Shown here piece after piece: positions 32,678-41,487 of a stretch of 64,000 nucleotides of DNA (positions are counted from its first letter, which is position 1; every line of letters begins with the position of its first letter). The position numbers were made by a program, and so were the translations under genes. The stretch comes from Mycobacterium sp. URHB0044 (GTDB taxonomy: Bacteria; Actinomycetota; Actinomycetes; Mycobacteriales; Mycobacteriaceae). Location of the stretch: assembly GCF_000620625.1 (NCBI RefSeq), contig NZ_JIAW01000029.1:1-64000 (forward strand), given 5' to 3'. Below the pieces are notes generated by a model. That model saw nothing but the letters and a program-made list of their open reading frames with translations, was not told the DNA's origin and ran no database searches.

Positions 32678-33544
32678 ATGACACAGCCAGCGACGCGAGA
32701 AGCCGTGCAAGAGGCTCCCATTCCCGATGCGCCGATAGCGCACCGATTCACCGGCAAGGTCGCCTTCATCACGGGCGCGGCCCGCGGACAGGGGCGTGCC
32801 GAGGCGGAACGACTCGCCGCGGAAGGCGCCGACATCATCGCCGTCGACATCTGTAGCCCGCTCTCGACGACGCAGTACTCGGGCGCGACACCGGAGGATC
32901 TCGACGAGACCGCCGCGCTGGTCGAGAAACTCGGCCGACGCATCGTCGCTCGGCAGGTCGACATCCGTGACTTCGACGCACTGTCAACGGCATTGAACGA
33001 CGGCGTCGCCGAGCTGGGCCGACTCGACGTCGTGATCGCCAACGCCGGAATGACGACCGCCGCCCGCGTGTGGGAGATCAGTGCCGAACACTGGCGCGAG
33101 AGCATCGACGTCAACCTCACCGGTGCGTTTCATACCGCGAAGGCCGCAGTGCCGATCATGCTCGAACAGGGAAGCGGCGGTGCGATCGTATTCACCAGTT
33201 CGGTCGCCGGTCTGCGTGGTCTGCCGTTCCTCGGCAGCTACGTGGCCGCCAAGCATGGGCTGGTCGGGCTGGCGAAGACCTTGGCGAACGAGTTGGCGGA
33301 GTATCGAATTCGTGTCAACACCGTTCATCCGCACGGTGTCACAACGGATCTGACGGTTCCCGAGCTCTTCCCCCAGGTCCAGGAGCTTGCCCCCGACCTC
33401 GGGACCTTGTTCATCGGCGGCCTTCCAGACCAGACGTCCAGCGTCCACGACATCGCCGCCGCCGTTGCCTGGATCGCCTCCGACGAGGCTCGGCACGTCA
33501 CCGGCATTCAGCTGCCGGTCGACCTGGGGCGGACCAACCGGTGA
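32678..33544 (+). CDS. SDR-family oxidoreductase, mycofactocin-coupled type
   Basis: 288 residues. The extended motif GKVAFITGAARGQGRAEAER followed by DIIAVDICSPLSTTQYSGAT is diagnostic of the SDR subfamily associated with mycofactocin, whose NAD is thought to be held tightly and recycled by the mycofactocin redox system. Catalytic residues lie in FTSSVAGLRG (Ser) and SYVAAKHGLVGL (Tyr/Lys). A strong CAGGAGG ribosome site precedes the ATG. It overlaps the P450 gene by 4 bp (GTGA). Likely an alcohol dehydrogenase for a P450 product or related intermediate. Confidence 0.9.
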   Translation: MTQPATREAVQEAPIPDAPIAHRFTGKVAFITGAARGQGRAEAERLAAEGADIIAVDICSPLSTTQYSGATPEDLDETAALVEKLGRRIVARQVDIRDFDALSTALNDGVAELGRLDVVIANAGMTTAARVWEISAEHWRESIDVNLTGAFHTAKAAVPIMLEQGSGGAIVFTSSVAGLRGLPFLGSYVAAKHGLVGLAKTLANELAEYRIRVNTVHPHGVTTDLTVPELFPQVQELAPDLGTLFIGGLPDQTSSVHDIAAAVAWIASDEARHVTGIQLPVDLGRTNR

Positions 33545-34815
33545 ACGTCGAGGGGCTGGACTTCTTCCGGGACGACCAGGTCGGTCAAGACCCATACCCC
33601 TACGCCGAAGCCTCCCGGGCGAAGTGCCCGGTTCGGCGCGAACCCCATCACGGCGTCGTGATGGTGACCGGTCACGAAGAAGCCGTCGCCATTCTCGGTG
33701 ATGCGCAGACCTTTTCGTCGTGCAACGCGCCCACGGGTCCCTTCCCAGGGTTCCCGGTCCCTCTCGAGGGCGACGACGTGAGCACGTTGATCGAGGCCCA
33801 CCGCGAAGAACTTCCGCTGAGTGACCAGATCCTCACGGTCGACCCGCCAGTCCACACCGCTCAGCGCGCACTGCTGATGGGTCTCATCACGCCGAAGCGC
33901 CTCAAGGAGAACGAGGACTTCATGTGGCAGTTGGCCGACCAGGTCCTCGACGGCTTCCTCACCGGCGGTGAGGGTGAGTTCATCAACGGCTTCGCTGGGC
34001 CCTTCACGCTGCTCGTCATCGCCGACCTCCTCGGCGTGCCCGAGGCCGACCGCGACGAGTTCGTCGCTGCGCTGGGTCGACACGCGAACGACGGCGGTTC
34101 CGGCGAGCTCGTCACGACTCACAATCCGTTGGAGTACCTGTACGAACGCTTCTCCGCCTACATCGAGGACCGGCGCCGCGAGCCGCGCGGTGACGTCCTC
34201 ACCGGGATGGCCAACGCGACGTTCCCCGACGGATCGTTGCCCGAACCCATCGAGGTCGCCCGCATCGCCTCCAACGTCTACTCCGCCGGCCAGGAGACCA
34301 CCGTGCGCCTTCTCGGCGCGGCCCTGCAGATCCTGGGCGAGCAGCCCGACCTTCAGCAGCTACTGCGGCGCGAGCGCGACCGCATTCCCAACTTCATCGA
34401 GGAGACGCTGCGGTTCGACAGTCCCATCAAGGGCGACTTCCGGCTGGCCAGAACCACCACGTCCGTTGGCGGAGTGGACATCCCGGCTGGTACGACGGTG
34501 ATGGTGCTCAACGGGGCGGCCAACCGCGACCCGCGACTGTTCGAGGATCCCGCGACATTCGACGTGGCGCGGCTCAACTCCCGCCGTCACATCGCCTTCG
34601 GCCGCGGCGTGCACTCCTGCCCCGGCGCGCCCCTCGCCCGCGCTGAGGCCCGGGTGTGCATCGAGCGGCTTCTCGACCGCACCACCGACATCGGGATCTC
34701 GGAGAGGGAACACGGGCCCGCGGGCGCACGGCGCTACCGATACGTGCCGACGTTCATCCTCCGCGGACTGACCGAGTTGCACCTCGAGTTCGCGATCGCC
34801 GACGAGTCACGATGA
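33541..34815 (+). CDS. Cytochrome P450
   Basis: 424 residues. I-helix motif SAGQETTVRLL (about 245-255), ExxR in EETLRFDSP (about 285), heme loop FGRGVHSCPGAPLAR with C360 as ligand. Q in AGQETT replaces the more common acid-alcohol start of the motif. Translation is coupled on both sides: GTG overlaps the SDR stop, and its own stop overlaps the ferredoxin ATG. The dedicated ferredoxin next door makes this a class I system. Substrate unknown; the three SDRs in the operon imply an alicyclic or steroid-like alcohol. Confidence 0.95.
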   Translation: MNVEGLDFFRDDQVGQDPYPYAEASRAKCPVRREPHHGVVMVTGHEEAVAILGDAQTFSSCNAPTGPFPGFPVPLEGDDVSTLIEAHREELPLSDQILTVDPPVHTAQRALLMGLITPKRLKENEDFMWQLADQVLDGFLTGGEGEFINGFAGPFTLLVIADLLGVPEADRDEFVAALGRHANDGGSGELVTTHNPLEYLYERFSAYIEDRRREPRGDVLTGMANATFPDGSLPEPIEVARIASNVYSAGQETTVRLLGAALQILGEQPDLQQLLRRERDRIPNFIEETLRFDSPIKGDFRLARTTTSVGGVDIPAGTTVMVLNGAANRDPRLFEDPATFDVARLNSRRHIAFGRGVHSCPGAPLARAEARVCIERLLDRTTDIGISEREHGPAGARRYRYVPTFILRGLTELHLEFAIADESR

Positions 34816-35003
34816 AGGTCACCGTCGACGACAGCCGCTGCGCCGGGCACGGCGTGTGCGTCGGGCTATGCCCCGACGTGTTCTCCCTGACGGACGACGG
34901 ATACGCGGTGGCCCATCAACCCGACGTTCCAACCGAATTCGAGGACGCGGTACGCGACGCAATCGACTGCTGCCCCGAGCACGCGATCTCGACTCAGACG
35001 TAG
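34812..35003 (+). CDS. [3Fe-4S]-type ferredoxin, P450 partner
   Basis: 63 residues. The cluster motif is C-A-G-H-G-V-C-V-G-L-C-P near the N-terminus, with C-C-P-E-H-A near the C-terminus. In the first motif His replaces the third Cys of a 4Fe ferredoxin, as in P450-associated actinobacterial ferredoxins that hold [3Fe-4S] or atypical [4Fe-4S] clusters. It overlaps the P450 gene by 4 bp and very probably donates electrons to it; a reductase is still needed and may be the MOSC fusion at 29.3 kb. Confidence 0.93.
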   Translation: MKVTVDDSRCAGHGVCVGLCPDVFSLTDDGYAVAHQPDVPTEFEDAVRDAIDCCPEHAISTQT

Positions 35004-35032
35004 GCTCCTACCGAAGCCCGGAAGGAGTCTCA

Positions 35033-35821
35033 ATGGCACGCTTCACCAACCGGGTCGCACTCATCACCGGCGCCAGCTCAGGTATCGGCCGTGCCGCGGC
35101 GCTTCGGCTGGCGCAGGAAGGTGCAGCCGTCGCGCTGGTCGCACTACCGGGCGACGACCTCGAGGACGCCACGGCGCAGTGCCGGGCCACCGGCACCGCG
35201 GCGCTGGCACTACCGGCCGACGTTGCCGATCCTCGTCAGGTCGCCGACGCCTTCGACCGCGCCGAGGCACTCGGATCGGTGTCGGCGGTGTTCAGCAACG
35301 CCGGCATCTCCGTGATCGCGCGGGCCGTCACGACGCACGACGACGACTGGTTGCGGCAACTCCACGTCAACCTCTCCGGTTGCTTCTACGTCGCGCGCGA
35401 AGCCGCCCGGCGGATGGTCCCGGCTCGCTACGGATCCATCGTCACGACCGGCTCCGAGCTCGGAATCCTCGGCCAGGCGGGCTATGTCGGCTACACCGCG
35501 ACTAAGGGCGGCGTACTCGCGATGACACGCGCGCTCGCGGCGGAGCTGGCGGTGGACGGAATCCGGGTGAACAGCATCTCTCCCGGCGAGACCGAAACCC
35601 CCATGCTGATGGCCGAATTCGACGCCGCGCCGGATCCAGCCGCGGAACGCGCCGATCACGAGGCGACCATCCCGCTTGGCCGGATCGCACAGCCGGACGA
35701 GATCGCCGCAGCCGTGGCGTTCCTGCTGTCCGACGAGGCGGCGTACATCACCGGCACCAACCTGGTGGTGGACGGCGGCCGGACGTCGTGCTTCTCCCTC
35801 GGCTCCACCTCGCCGGCCTGA
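35033..35821 (+). CDS. SDR-family oxidoreductase
   Basis: 262 residues. TGASSGIGRAAALRLAQEGA (residue 13 onward), LPADVADPRQV, SNAGISV in place of NNAG, VTTGSELGILG (Ser), GYTATKGGVLAM (Tyr/Lys) and ITGTNLVVDGGRT. A GAAGGAG ribosome site precedes the ATG. It ends the operon that starts at 31921. The order SDR-SDR-P450-ferredoxin-SDR suggests successive hydroxylation and oxidation of one substrate. Confidence 0.88.
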   Translation: MARFTNRVALITGASSGIGRAAALRLAQEGAAVALVALPGDDLEDATAQCRATGTAALALPADVADPRQVADAFDRAEALGSVSAVFSNAGISVIARAVTTHDDDWLRQLHVNLSGCFYVAREAARRMVPARYGSIVTTGSELGILGQAGYVGYTATKGGVLAMTRALAAELAVDGIRVNSISPGETETPMLMAEFDAAPDPAAERADHEATIPLGRIAQPDEIAAAVAFLLSDEAAYITGTNLVVDGGRTSCFSLGSTSPA

Positions 35822-35887
35822 AGCAGTTGTTTGCGGTTGCACGGAAGCGAGCTGTCCTCAGCAGGGTAAAGCCCGGGCCAACCGTTA

Positions 35888-35916
35888 TTGACATGTCCAT
35901 AAATTACGAGTACGCC
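35888..35916 (+). promoter_or_regulatory. Possible promoter before the flavin oxidase gene
   Basis: The 171-bp gap before the oxidase holds an AT-rich patch with a consensus-like -35 box TTGACA (35888-35893), which overlaps the near-palindrome TGACATGTCCA. The -10 region 17 bp later (tacgcc) is poor, so the call is weak. Confidence 0.25.
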
Positions 35917-35992
35917 TGTTAGCTGAACGACGCGAGCACTACCGAGCCCGGCCGCCGAGCGGCCCTGTCGAACTCAACGAAGAGGGACGCTC

Positions 35993-37357
35993 ATGGCCGA
36001 TGTCGACTTTTGCGTGGTCGGTGCAGGATTCGCGGGATTGACCGCGGCGCTGCGGCTGAAACAGGCGGGCCACTCGGTGGCGCTGCTCGAGGCCCGCGAC
36101 CGGGTCGGCGGCCGCACCTTTACCGAGGTGCGCGACGACGGGTCGTGGATCGACCGCGGCGGTGCGTGGATCGGGCCCGGGCAAGACGCCATCTACCGAC
36201 TGATGAACGAGTTCGGCGTGCCGAGCTACAAGCAGTACGTCGACGGTGACGCGATGATGTTCGTCGACGGCAAGAAGTACCGTTACACGGGCACGATTCC
36301 GTTGTCGATGAGCCCGTGGGCGGTCGCGAACATCGGTGCGGCCTTCCTCGAGCTGGGGCACATGTGCAAGTCGATTCCGCTCGAAGCCCCGTGGGAAGCG
36401 CCCAAGGCGCGCAAGTGGGATCAGCTCAGCTACGCGCAGTGGCTCGACAAGCACACGCTGTCCAAGCCCGCCCACGAGCTCCTGGAAGCCGCGATCGCCG
36501 GCACCTACACCTCGGCGGCCTCGGAGCTGTCGATGCTCTTCGTTCTGTACCAAATGGCATCCGCGGGTGGGCCGAGCTTCGTGCTGGGAGTCAAGGACGC
36601 CGCCGAGGACGCCCGGCCGGTCGGCGGCATGGGTGCCATCCACCGGCCGATGGCCGCCGAACTCGGCGATGCCATTCACCTGTCGCAGCCGGTGCGAAGC
36701 ATCGTCCAGGATGCCGACGGGGTCACGGTCCGGTCGGACGACATGGTGGTGTGCGCACGCCGCGTCATCGTTGCCGTGCCGATCGCGATCGCCGGCCAGA
36801 TCATCTACGAGCCGATGTTGTCGGTGGACCGGTCGTTCCTGCACCAGCGGATGCCTCTCGGCGCGGTCTTCAAGATCGCTCTGGTCTACGACGAACCGTT
36901 CTGGCGTGCCGACGGGCTTTCGGGCCAGTCGTTCGCGCCGGGGTCGCCGGCGAACCTCACCATCGACTCCTGCACGGACACCGGAACTCCCGGGATGCTG
37001 ACCGTCATCACCGAGGGGCCCGTCGCGCGCCAGATCGGCGAACTCACCGAGGCCGAACGCAGAAAGGCCGTGCTCGACGCCGTCGCCGAACGGCTCGGCG
37101 ACAAGGCGAAGGCACCGATCGACTACGTCGAGCAGAACTGGACCGTCGAACGCTATACCGGCGGCGGGATGATCTGCCACGCTCCGCCGGGTGTCCTGAC
37201 CGAGTTTGGCCCCGCACTGCGCGAACCGTGCGGCCGCATCCACTGGGCAGGGACCGAGAGTTCGGCCGTCATGTACGGGTTCATCGACGGAGCCGTCCGC
37301 TCGGGCGAGCGCGCCGCAACCGAGGTGATGGAACGCGAACAGGTGGCCGTGGCCTGA
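35993..37357 (+). CDS. FAD-dependent amine oxidase family protein
   Basis: 454 residues, flavin monoamine oxidase fold. The dinucleotide motif is FCVVGAGFAGLTAALRLKQA (residues 6-25), followed by LLEARDRVGGRTFTE and the C-terminal FAD motif IHWAGTESSAVMYGFIDGAV. It is similar in layout to mycobacterial AofH-type putrescine or amine oxidases; the substrate aromatic cage cannot be judged here. The GAGGGA ribosome site is clear. It is a single gene, between the P450 operon and a convergent tRNA gene. Confidence 0.9.
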   Translation: MADVDFCVVGAGFAGLTAALRLKQAGHSVALLEARDRVGGRTFTEVRDDGSWIDRGGAWIGPGQDAIYRLMNEFGVPSYKQYVDGDAMMFVDGKKYRYTGTIPLSMSPWAVANIGAAFLELGHMCKSIPLEAPWEAPKARKWDQLSYAQWLDKHTLSKPAHELLEAAIAGTYTSAASELSMLFVLYQMASAGGPSFVLGVKDAAEDARPVGGMGAIHRPMAAELGDAIHLSQPVRSIVQDADGVTVRSDDMVVCARRVIVAVPIAIAGQIIYEPMLSVDRSFLHQRMPLGAVFKIALVYDEPFWRADGLSGQSFAPGSPANLTIDSCTDTGTPGMLTVITEGPVARQIGELTEAERRKAVLDAVAERLGDKAKAPIDYVEQNWTVERYTGGGMICHAPPGVLTEFGPALREPCGRIHWAGTESSAVMYGFIDGAVRSGERAATEVMEREQVAVA

Positions 37358-37392
37358 CCTGTGTTTCGCCCCAGTTATGGGCGATTTAAGAG

Positions 37393-37476
37393 TGCGGGCG
37401 GTGGGACTCGAACCCACACGTTCTTTCGAACACGGGCACCTAAAGCCCGCGCGTCAGCCAATTGCGCCACGCCCGC
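37393..37476 (-). tRNA. tRNA-Leu (anticodon UAG)
   Basis: A complete class II tRNA on the minus strand. The acceptor stem is GCGGGCG/CGCCCGC with discriminator A, and the D arm is closed by GCG/CGC. The anticodon stem CGGGC/GCCCG encloses the loop TTTAGGT, giving anticodon TAG. The long variable arm is TGTTC-GAAA-GAACG and the T arm GTGGG-TTCGAGT-CCCAC. The CCA end is not encoded. It reads CUA and other CUN leucine codons. Confidence 0.95.
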
Positions 37477-37567
37477 AAGCGTGTTGATCCTACCTGTTCG
37501 CAGCCGCGAGGAATCTGTCGGTGGCACTTCCTAGCGTGGGCCGTACAACCGGCGAGAGGCGCGCCCG

Positions 37568-38305
37568 ATGCGGTCAGCTGAGGAGTTCAACGAGGTGCAG
37601 CGCCTCCTCGCGGCTGGCATGAATGACTGCGCCATTGCACGGCAGACGGGCATACCGCGACCAACGGTCCGCGAGTGGCGAAGCAAACCACCGAACCGAC
37701 TGAGGCTCCCGGGGGCATCCTCACCGTGCGGCGTCAGTCATGACTTCTCGGCCCTTCCTACGGCTGCGTACTCGTATCTTCTAGGCCTCTACCTCGGCGA
37801 CGGATGCATCTCGCAGTATCGCCGGGTCTGGCGGATGCGAATCATCCTCGATAACAAGTACCCGGCAATCATCGCCCGGTGCCGGGCCGCTCTCGACACG
37901 GTGATGCCAGGCCAGCATTCAGCGACTACGCAGAAGAAGGGATGCGTCGAGGTCGGTCTCTACTCCAAGCACTGGCCCTGCCTCTTCCCCCAACACGGCC
38001 CCGGCCGAAAGCACAGCAGACGGATAGCCCTCGAGCCCTGGCAGGAGGCGCACGTCTACGAGGCCACCGAGGAGTTCGTCCGCGGGTTGATCGAGAGCGA
38101 CGGCTGCCGCGTCATCGCCAATGACCGTGGCGTGCGCAGCATTCGCTACCACTTCTCGAACAGATCAGAAGACATCATCGGGTTGTTCACCGCCGCGCTC
38201 GATCACCTCGAGATCCCGTGGACGCGGTCGAGGAAGGACACGGTCTCGATCTACCGCAAGGCCGCAACGGCCCGGCTCGACGAGTTCATCGGGCCGAAGT
38301 CGTGA
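37568..38305 (+). CDS. HTH plus LAGLIDADG-type protein, stand-alone
   Basis: 245 residues. An N-terminal homeodomain-like HTH (residues 5-42: GMNDCAIARQTGIPRPTVRE) is followed by two degenerate LAGLIDADG motifs, LLGLYLGDGCIS (about 70-81) and FVRGLIESDGCR (about 166-177), each keeping an acidic residue at the catalytic position. There is no intron or intein context. Proteins of this layout occur in actinobacteria and are usually annotated as hypothetical or as regulators; domesticated LAGLIDADG folds such as WhiA show that a regulatory role is possible. It starts 92 bp from the 5' end of the tRNA-Leu gene and is transcribed away from it. Confidence 0.75.
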   Translation: MRSAEEFNEVQRLLAAGMNDCAIARQTGIPRPTVREWRSKPPNRLRLPGASSPCGVSHDFSALPTAAYSYLLGLYLGDGCISQYRRVWRMRIILDNKYPAIIARCRAALDTVMPGQHSATTQKKGCVEVGLYSKHWPCLFPQHGPGRKHSRRIALEPWQEAHVYEATEEFVRGLIESDGCRVIANDRGVRSIRYHFSNRSEDIIGLFTAALDHLEIPWTRSRKDTVSIYRKAATARLDEFIGPKS

Positions 38306-38313
38306 TCGGCGTT

Positions 38314-39510
38314 TCAGGTGTAGAGCGTGATGGGCTGCACGTCGCCGGTGAGGAAGTTGGCGCCGACTTCGAGCTTCTTGTAGTCGATCGGATCGTGCAG
38401 TGAATGGGTGCGAATGTTGCGCCAGTACAGATCCAGCCCGATGTCGCTGCGCGTCGAGCTGGTCCCGGTCACCTCGAACACCCGTTGGGCGACGTCCAGC
38501 GCGGTCTCGGTGGACACCACTTTCAGTTGCGCGATGCCGATCGCCACCTCCGCGCGATCGGCCGCGGTCACGTCCGAGCCGCGCGCGATCACCTCGTCGT
38601 AGCGGGCGTTCCAGCGGTCGGCGAGCGCCTCGACGGCCGCGACCCGTGCCACCAGCTCACCGAAGACCCTCTGCACCAACGGGTCTCGCGAGTAGTGCTC
38701 GGCGGTGCTGAGCAGCCACGCTCCCCGCCGTTCCAGAGTGAGCTGCCGGGCCCGGCTCAGCGCGCCCTGCGCGATGCCGAGATAGAGGTTGCCGAACGCC
38801 AGCTGGATGCCAGGCGTCACCAGTGTCGAGTACGGCTCCTCGCCCACCACGCCGAGCACATCCGACCGGTCGACGGCAACGTCGTCGAACTCGACCGAGC
38901 CGCTCGCGGACAGCCGCTGCCCCAGGAAGTCCCAATCGTCGACGAACCGCAATCCGTCCCGGTCGTGGTCGACGACGACTGCCAGCACGCGGTCCGCGCC
39001 CTGCTCGACTGCCATCACGAGCGTCACGTCGCCGGTCGACGCACCGGTGGAGTAGCGCTTCCGACCGTTGAGCCGGAACCCGGAGCCGTCGGCCGTCAAA
39101 GTGAGATCGGGGTCGATGGGGTTGACCGAATCACCCCAGAGCCACTGTCCGGCCGCGGATGCCCCGAACCAGTGCGACCACCGCGCAGGATCGCCAAAGA
39201 AGACTATGCCGGCGTGGTTGACGTAGTGGTAGGCCAGGATCTGCGCGATGGACGCGTCGGCACGGGCCAGGATGCGCACCGCCCGTAGCGCGGTACTCCA
39301 ATGCCCGCCGTGGCCGCCGAAGTCCGTCGGGATGAGCAGGTTGGCGAGTCCGGATTCCTTCAGCAGTTTGAGTTCGGCGGTGGCCTGCTCGTTGGCCCGG
39401 TCGCGAGCCAGCGCGTCGGTGGCCAGGACCGCGGCGATGTCGTCGGCCACCACGTCCCACGTCTTCGCCTCCTCCGCCTCGGGCAGCGTGGTCCAGGGTG
39501 TGCGCGGCAT
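38314..39510 (-). CDS. Acyl-CoA dehydrogenase-fold flavin monooxygenase (DszC/SfnB-like)
   Basis: 398 residues with the three-domain acyl-CoA dehydrogenase fold: helical N-terminus to LLIPTDFGGHGG (about 55-70), beta domain with WLWGDSVNPIDPDLTL and RLNGRKRYSTGAS, and C-terminal helices ending in YWRNIRTHSLHDPIDYKK. The catalytic Glu of true dehydrogenases is not apparent, and the R-T-H-S-L-H-D-P ending is typical of DszC/SfnB-type FMNH2-dependent oxygenases in sulfur or amine metabolism. A clear AAGGAG ribosome site fixes the start. It lies 97 bp after the ABC ATPase gene on the same strand, so it may belong to that transporter operon. Confidence 0.83.
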   Translation of the reverse strand: MPRTPWTTLPEAEEAKTWDVVADDIAAVLATDALARDRANEQATAELKLLKESGLANLLIPTDFGGHGGHWSTALRAVRILARADASIAQILAYHYVNHAGIVFFGDPARWSHWFGASAAGQWLWGDSVNPIDPDLTLTADGSGFRLNGRKRYSTGASTGDVTLVMAVEQGADRVLAVVVDHDRDGLRFVDDWDFLGQRLSASGSVEFDDVAVDRSDVLGVVGEEPYSTLVTPGIQLAFGNLYLGIAQGALSRARQLTLERRGAWLLSTAEHYSRDPLVQRVFGELVARVAAVEALADRWNARYDEVIARGSDVTAADRAEVAIGIAQLKVVSTETALDVAQRVFEVTGTSSTRSDIGLDLYWRNIRTHSLHDPIDYKKLEVGANFLTGDVQPITLYT

Positions 39511-39607
39511 CAGGACTCCTTCAAGACAATTGGCGACCGGTCACGCTAGCGCCGTCGACCAGTCTCTGGCTCGGGTTACCGTCACGATGAGCAATACCGC
39601 CGAACCG

Positions 39608-40675
39608 CTACGCGGCGGGCAGCCGGGTACCGGAGCTGCCGTCGAACAGGTGCAGGCGGTCCGGTCGCACGGTCACGACGACGCCGTCGCCAGGTGCGGG
39701 CGGCCTCGCCCAACGCGTCACCTCGGCGTCCTCCACCACGGCGGTCAACCGCTGCTCACCGACCGTGATGATGAATACGTATCTGGGGCCGAGCAATTCG
39801 ACCAATTCGAGCCGCCCGGCCGCACCGGCCTCCGGGCGCACCAGCACGTCCTCCGGCCGCACCCCGACGGTCACCGATGACTGGTCGGCGGCCGTGACGT
39901 CCCAACGAATGCCACCGGTCTGGAAAACGCCGCCGTCGATCCGGCCGTTGATCAGGTTGGCCGTCGGCGACCCGATGAAGCCGGCGACGAAGGTGTTGGC
40001 CGGCGAGCGGTAGAGGTCGTGCGGCGTCCCCCGCTGCTCGATCCGTCCCGCATTGAGCACCACGAGTTGGTCGGCAATGGTCATCGCCTCCTCCTGATCG
40101 TGGGTGACGTACAGCGCCGTGATGCCCAATTCCTGTTGCAGGCACCGTATCTCGGAACGCAACTCGACGCGCAGCTTGGCGTCCAAGTTGCTCAACGGCT
40201 CGTCGAACAGGAACACCGACGGCGTGCGTACCAGCGCGCGGGCGATCGCCACGCGCTGCTGCTGGCCGCCGGACAGCTGACGCGGTTTGCGGTCGAGCAG
40301 CGCGGTGATGCCGACGCGCTCGGCGGCCTCCCCGGCCCGTCGAGCGGCCTCGCCCTTGGCCACCCCGGCATTGCGGAGCGGGAACGCGATGTTGCCCGCC
40401 ACGCTCAATTGCGGGTAGAGCGCGTAGTTCTGGAACACCATCGCCACGTCGCGTTGCCGCGGGGTGGCGGCGGTGACGTCGCGGTCGCCGATGTGCACCG
40501 TGCCGCTGTCAGCCGATTCCAAACCCGCCACGATCCGCAGCGTGGTCGACTTGCCGCAGCCCGACGGCCCGACGAGCACCGTCAACGAACCATCGGGAAG
40601 CGACAGGCTCAGATCGTCGACCACCGCGGTCTCGCCATAGGACTTGGTGAGGCCCACCAACTCGACGGCGCTCAC
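39608..40675 (-). CDS. ABC transporter ATP-binding protein (MalK/UgpC type)
   Basis: 355 residues. Walker A GPSGCGKST (about 38), Q-loop VFQNYALYP, signature LSGGQQQRV, Walker B VFLFDEPLSNLDAKLR and switch His in THDQEEA. After residue 240 come the TOBE/OB domains typical of MalK-type ATPases that serve carbohydrate importers. GTG overlaps the stop of the upstream permease by 4 bp. It energises the two permeases and binding protein encoded upstream. Confidence 0.94.
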   Translation of the reverse strand: MSAVELVGLTKSYGETAVVDDLSLSLPDGSLTVLVGPSGCGKSTTLRIVAGLESADSGTVHIGDRDVTAATPRQRDVAMVFQNYALYPQLSVAGNIAFPLRNAGVAKGEAARRAGEAAERVGITALLDRKPRQLSGGQQQRVAIARALVRTPSVFLFDEPLSNLDAKLRVELRSEIRCLQQELGITALYVTHDQEEAMTIADQLVVLNAGRIEQRGTPHDLYRSPANTFVAGFIGSPTANLINGRIDGGVFQTGGIRWDVTAADQSSVTVGVRPEDVLVRPEAGAAGRLELVELLGPRYVFIITVGEQRLTAVVEDAEVTRWARPPAPGDGVVVTVRPDRLHLFDGSSGTRLPAA

Positions 40676-41487
40676 TTGGTCGCACCGGTCGTCAGTCCGC
40701 CGACCAGGTACCGCTGCGCCGCCAACGCCAGGACGTACACCGGTGCGATGCCGAGCAGTCCGGCCGCGGCCTGCTGGCCGAACTGCACGTTGCGGTCGCC
40801 TTGGAACAGCGACAATCCCACCGTCAACGTCTGACTCTCCTTCGTCACCGCGAGATACACCGCGAACAGAAAATCGTTGTAGCTCAGGAAGAACACCACC
40901 AACAGAGCGGCCACTACACCGGGCCACAGCAGCGGCAGCACTGCCCGCCGGAACGCGCCGAACACCGACAACCCGTCGATGACGGCAGCCTCGTCGATCT
41001 CGATCGGGACGCGGCGCACGAAGCCGTCCAGCAGCCACACCGCGACGGGAACGTTGGCGATTCCGTTGACCAGCACCAGGCCCAGCGCATTGTTCGTCAG
41101 GCCCGCGTAGCGCAGCAGGAAGAACAGCGGGATGATCGCCACGATCGGCGGGGCACAGTAGCTGGCCAGCAGCGCCGTCAGCAGGCGGTCGCCGCGGAAC
41201 CGCCGGGCCGTGAAATACGCTGCAGGCGTGGCGATCACGACCGCCAGCACGGCAGCGCCCACCGCCGCCACCCAGGAGTTGTGCAGCATCGTGCCCAACG
41301 CGATCGTGTCGAACACCTTGCTGAAGTTGGTGATGGTCCACGCCGTGGGCCACAGCCGGGAATTCAACACGTCGCCGGGCGGCCGCAGCGACAGCGACAC
41401 CAGATAGCCAACCGGGATCAACGCGACGAGCGCGATCAATACCAACGCGACCCGCACCGCCCAGTACCGCCGACGCGACGGGTTCAC
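40672..41487 (-). CDS. ABC transporter permease (MalG type)
   Basis: 271 residues with six predicted helices. The EAA loop is EAAVIDGLSVFGAFRRAVLP, which docks on the ATPase. A single helix after a basic N-terminus (NPSRRRYWAVRVALVLIALV) starts the protein. The GTG overlaps the stop of the first permease gene (GTGA). Confidence 0.92.
   Translation of the reverse strand: MNPSRRRYWAVRVALVLIALVALIPVGYLVSLSLRPPGDVLNSRLWPTAWTITNFSKVFDTIALGTMLHNSWVAAVGAAVLAVVIATPAAYFTARRFRGDRLLTALLASYCAPPIVAIIPLFFLLRYAGLTNNALGLVLVNGIANVPVAVWLLDGFVRRVPIEIDEAAVIDGLSVFGAFRRAVLPLLWPGVVAALLVVFFLSYNDFLFAVYLAVTKESQTLTVGLSLFQGDRNVQFGQQAAAGLLGIAPVYVLALAAQRYLVGGLTTGATK

Noticed and set aside
34812..35003. Classical [4Fe-4S] or 7Fe ferredoxin
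   Set aside because: His occupies a cluster Cys position and only one cluster motif is present in 63 residues, which fits the single-cluster P450-associated type.
35939..37417. A 492-residue minus-strand frame over the flavin oxidase gene
   Set aside because: The plus strand has an unambiguous FAD protein with a ribosome site; the antisense frame has no recognisable domain.
37393..37567. tRNA-Leu as an integration (attachment) site of a genomic island
   Set aside because: No repeat of the tRNA 3' end and no integrase gene occur in the window.
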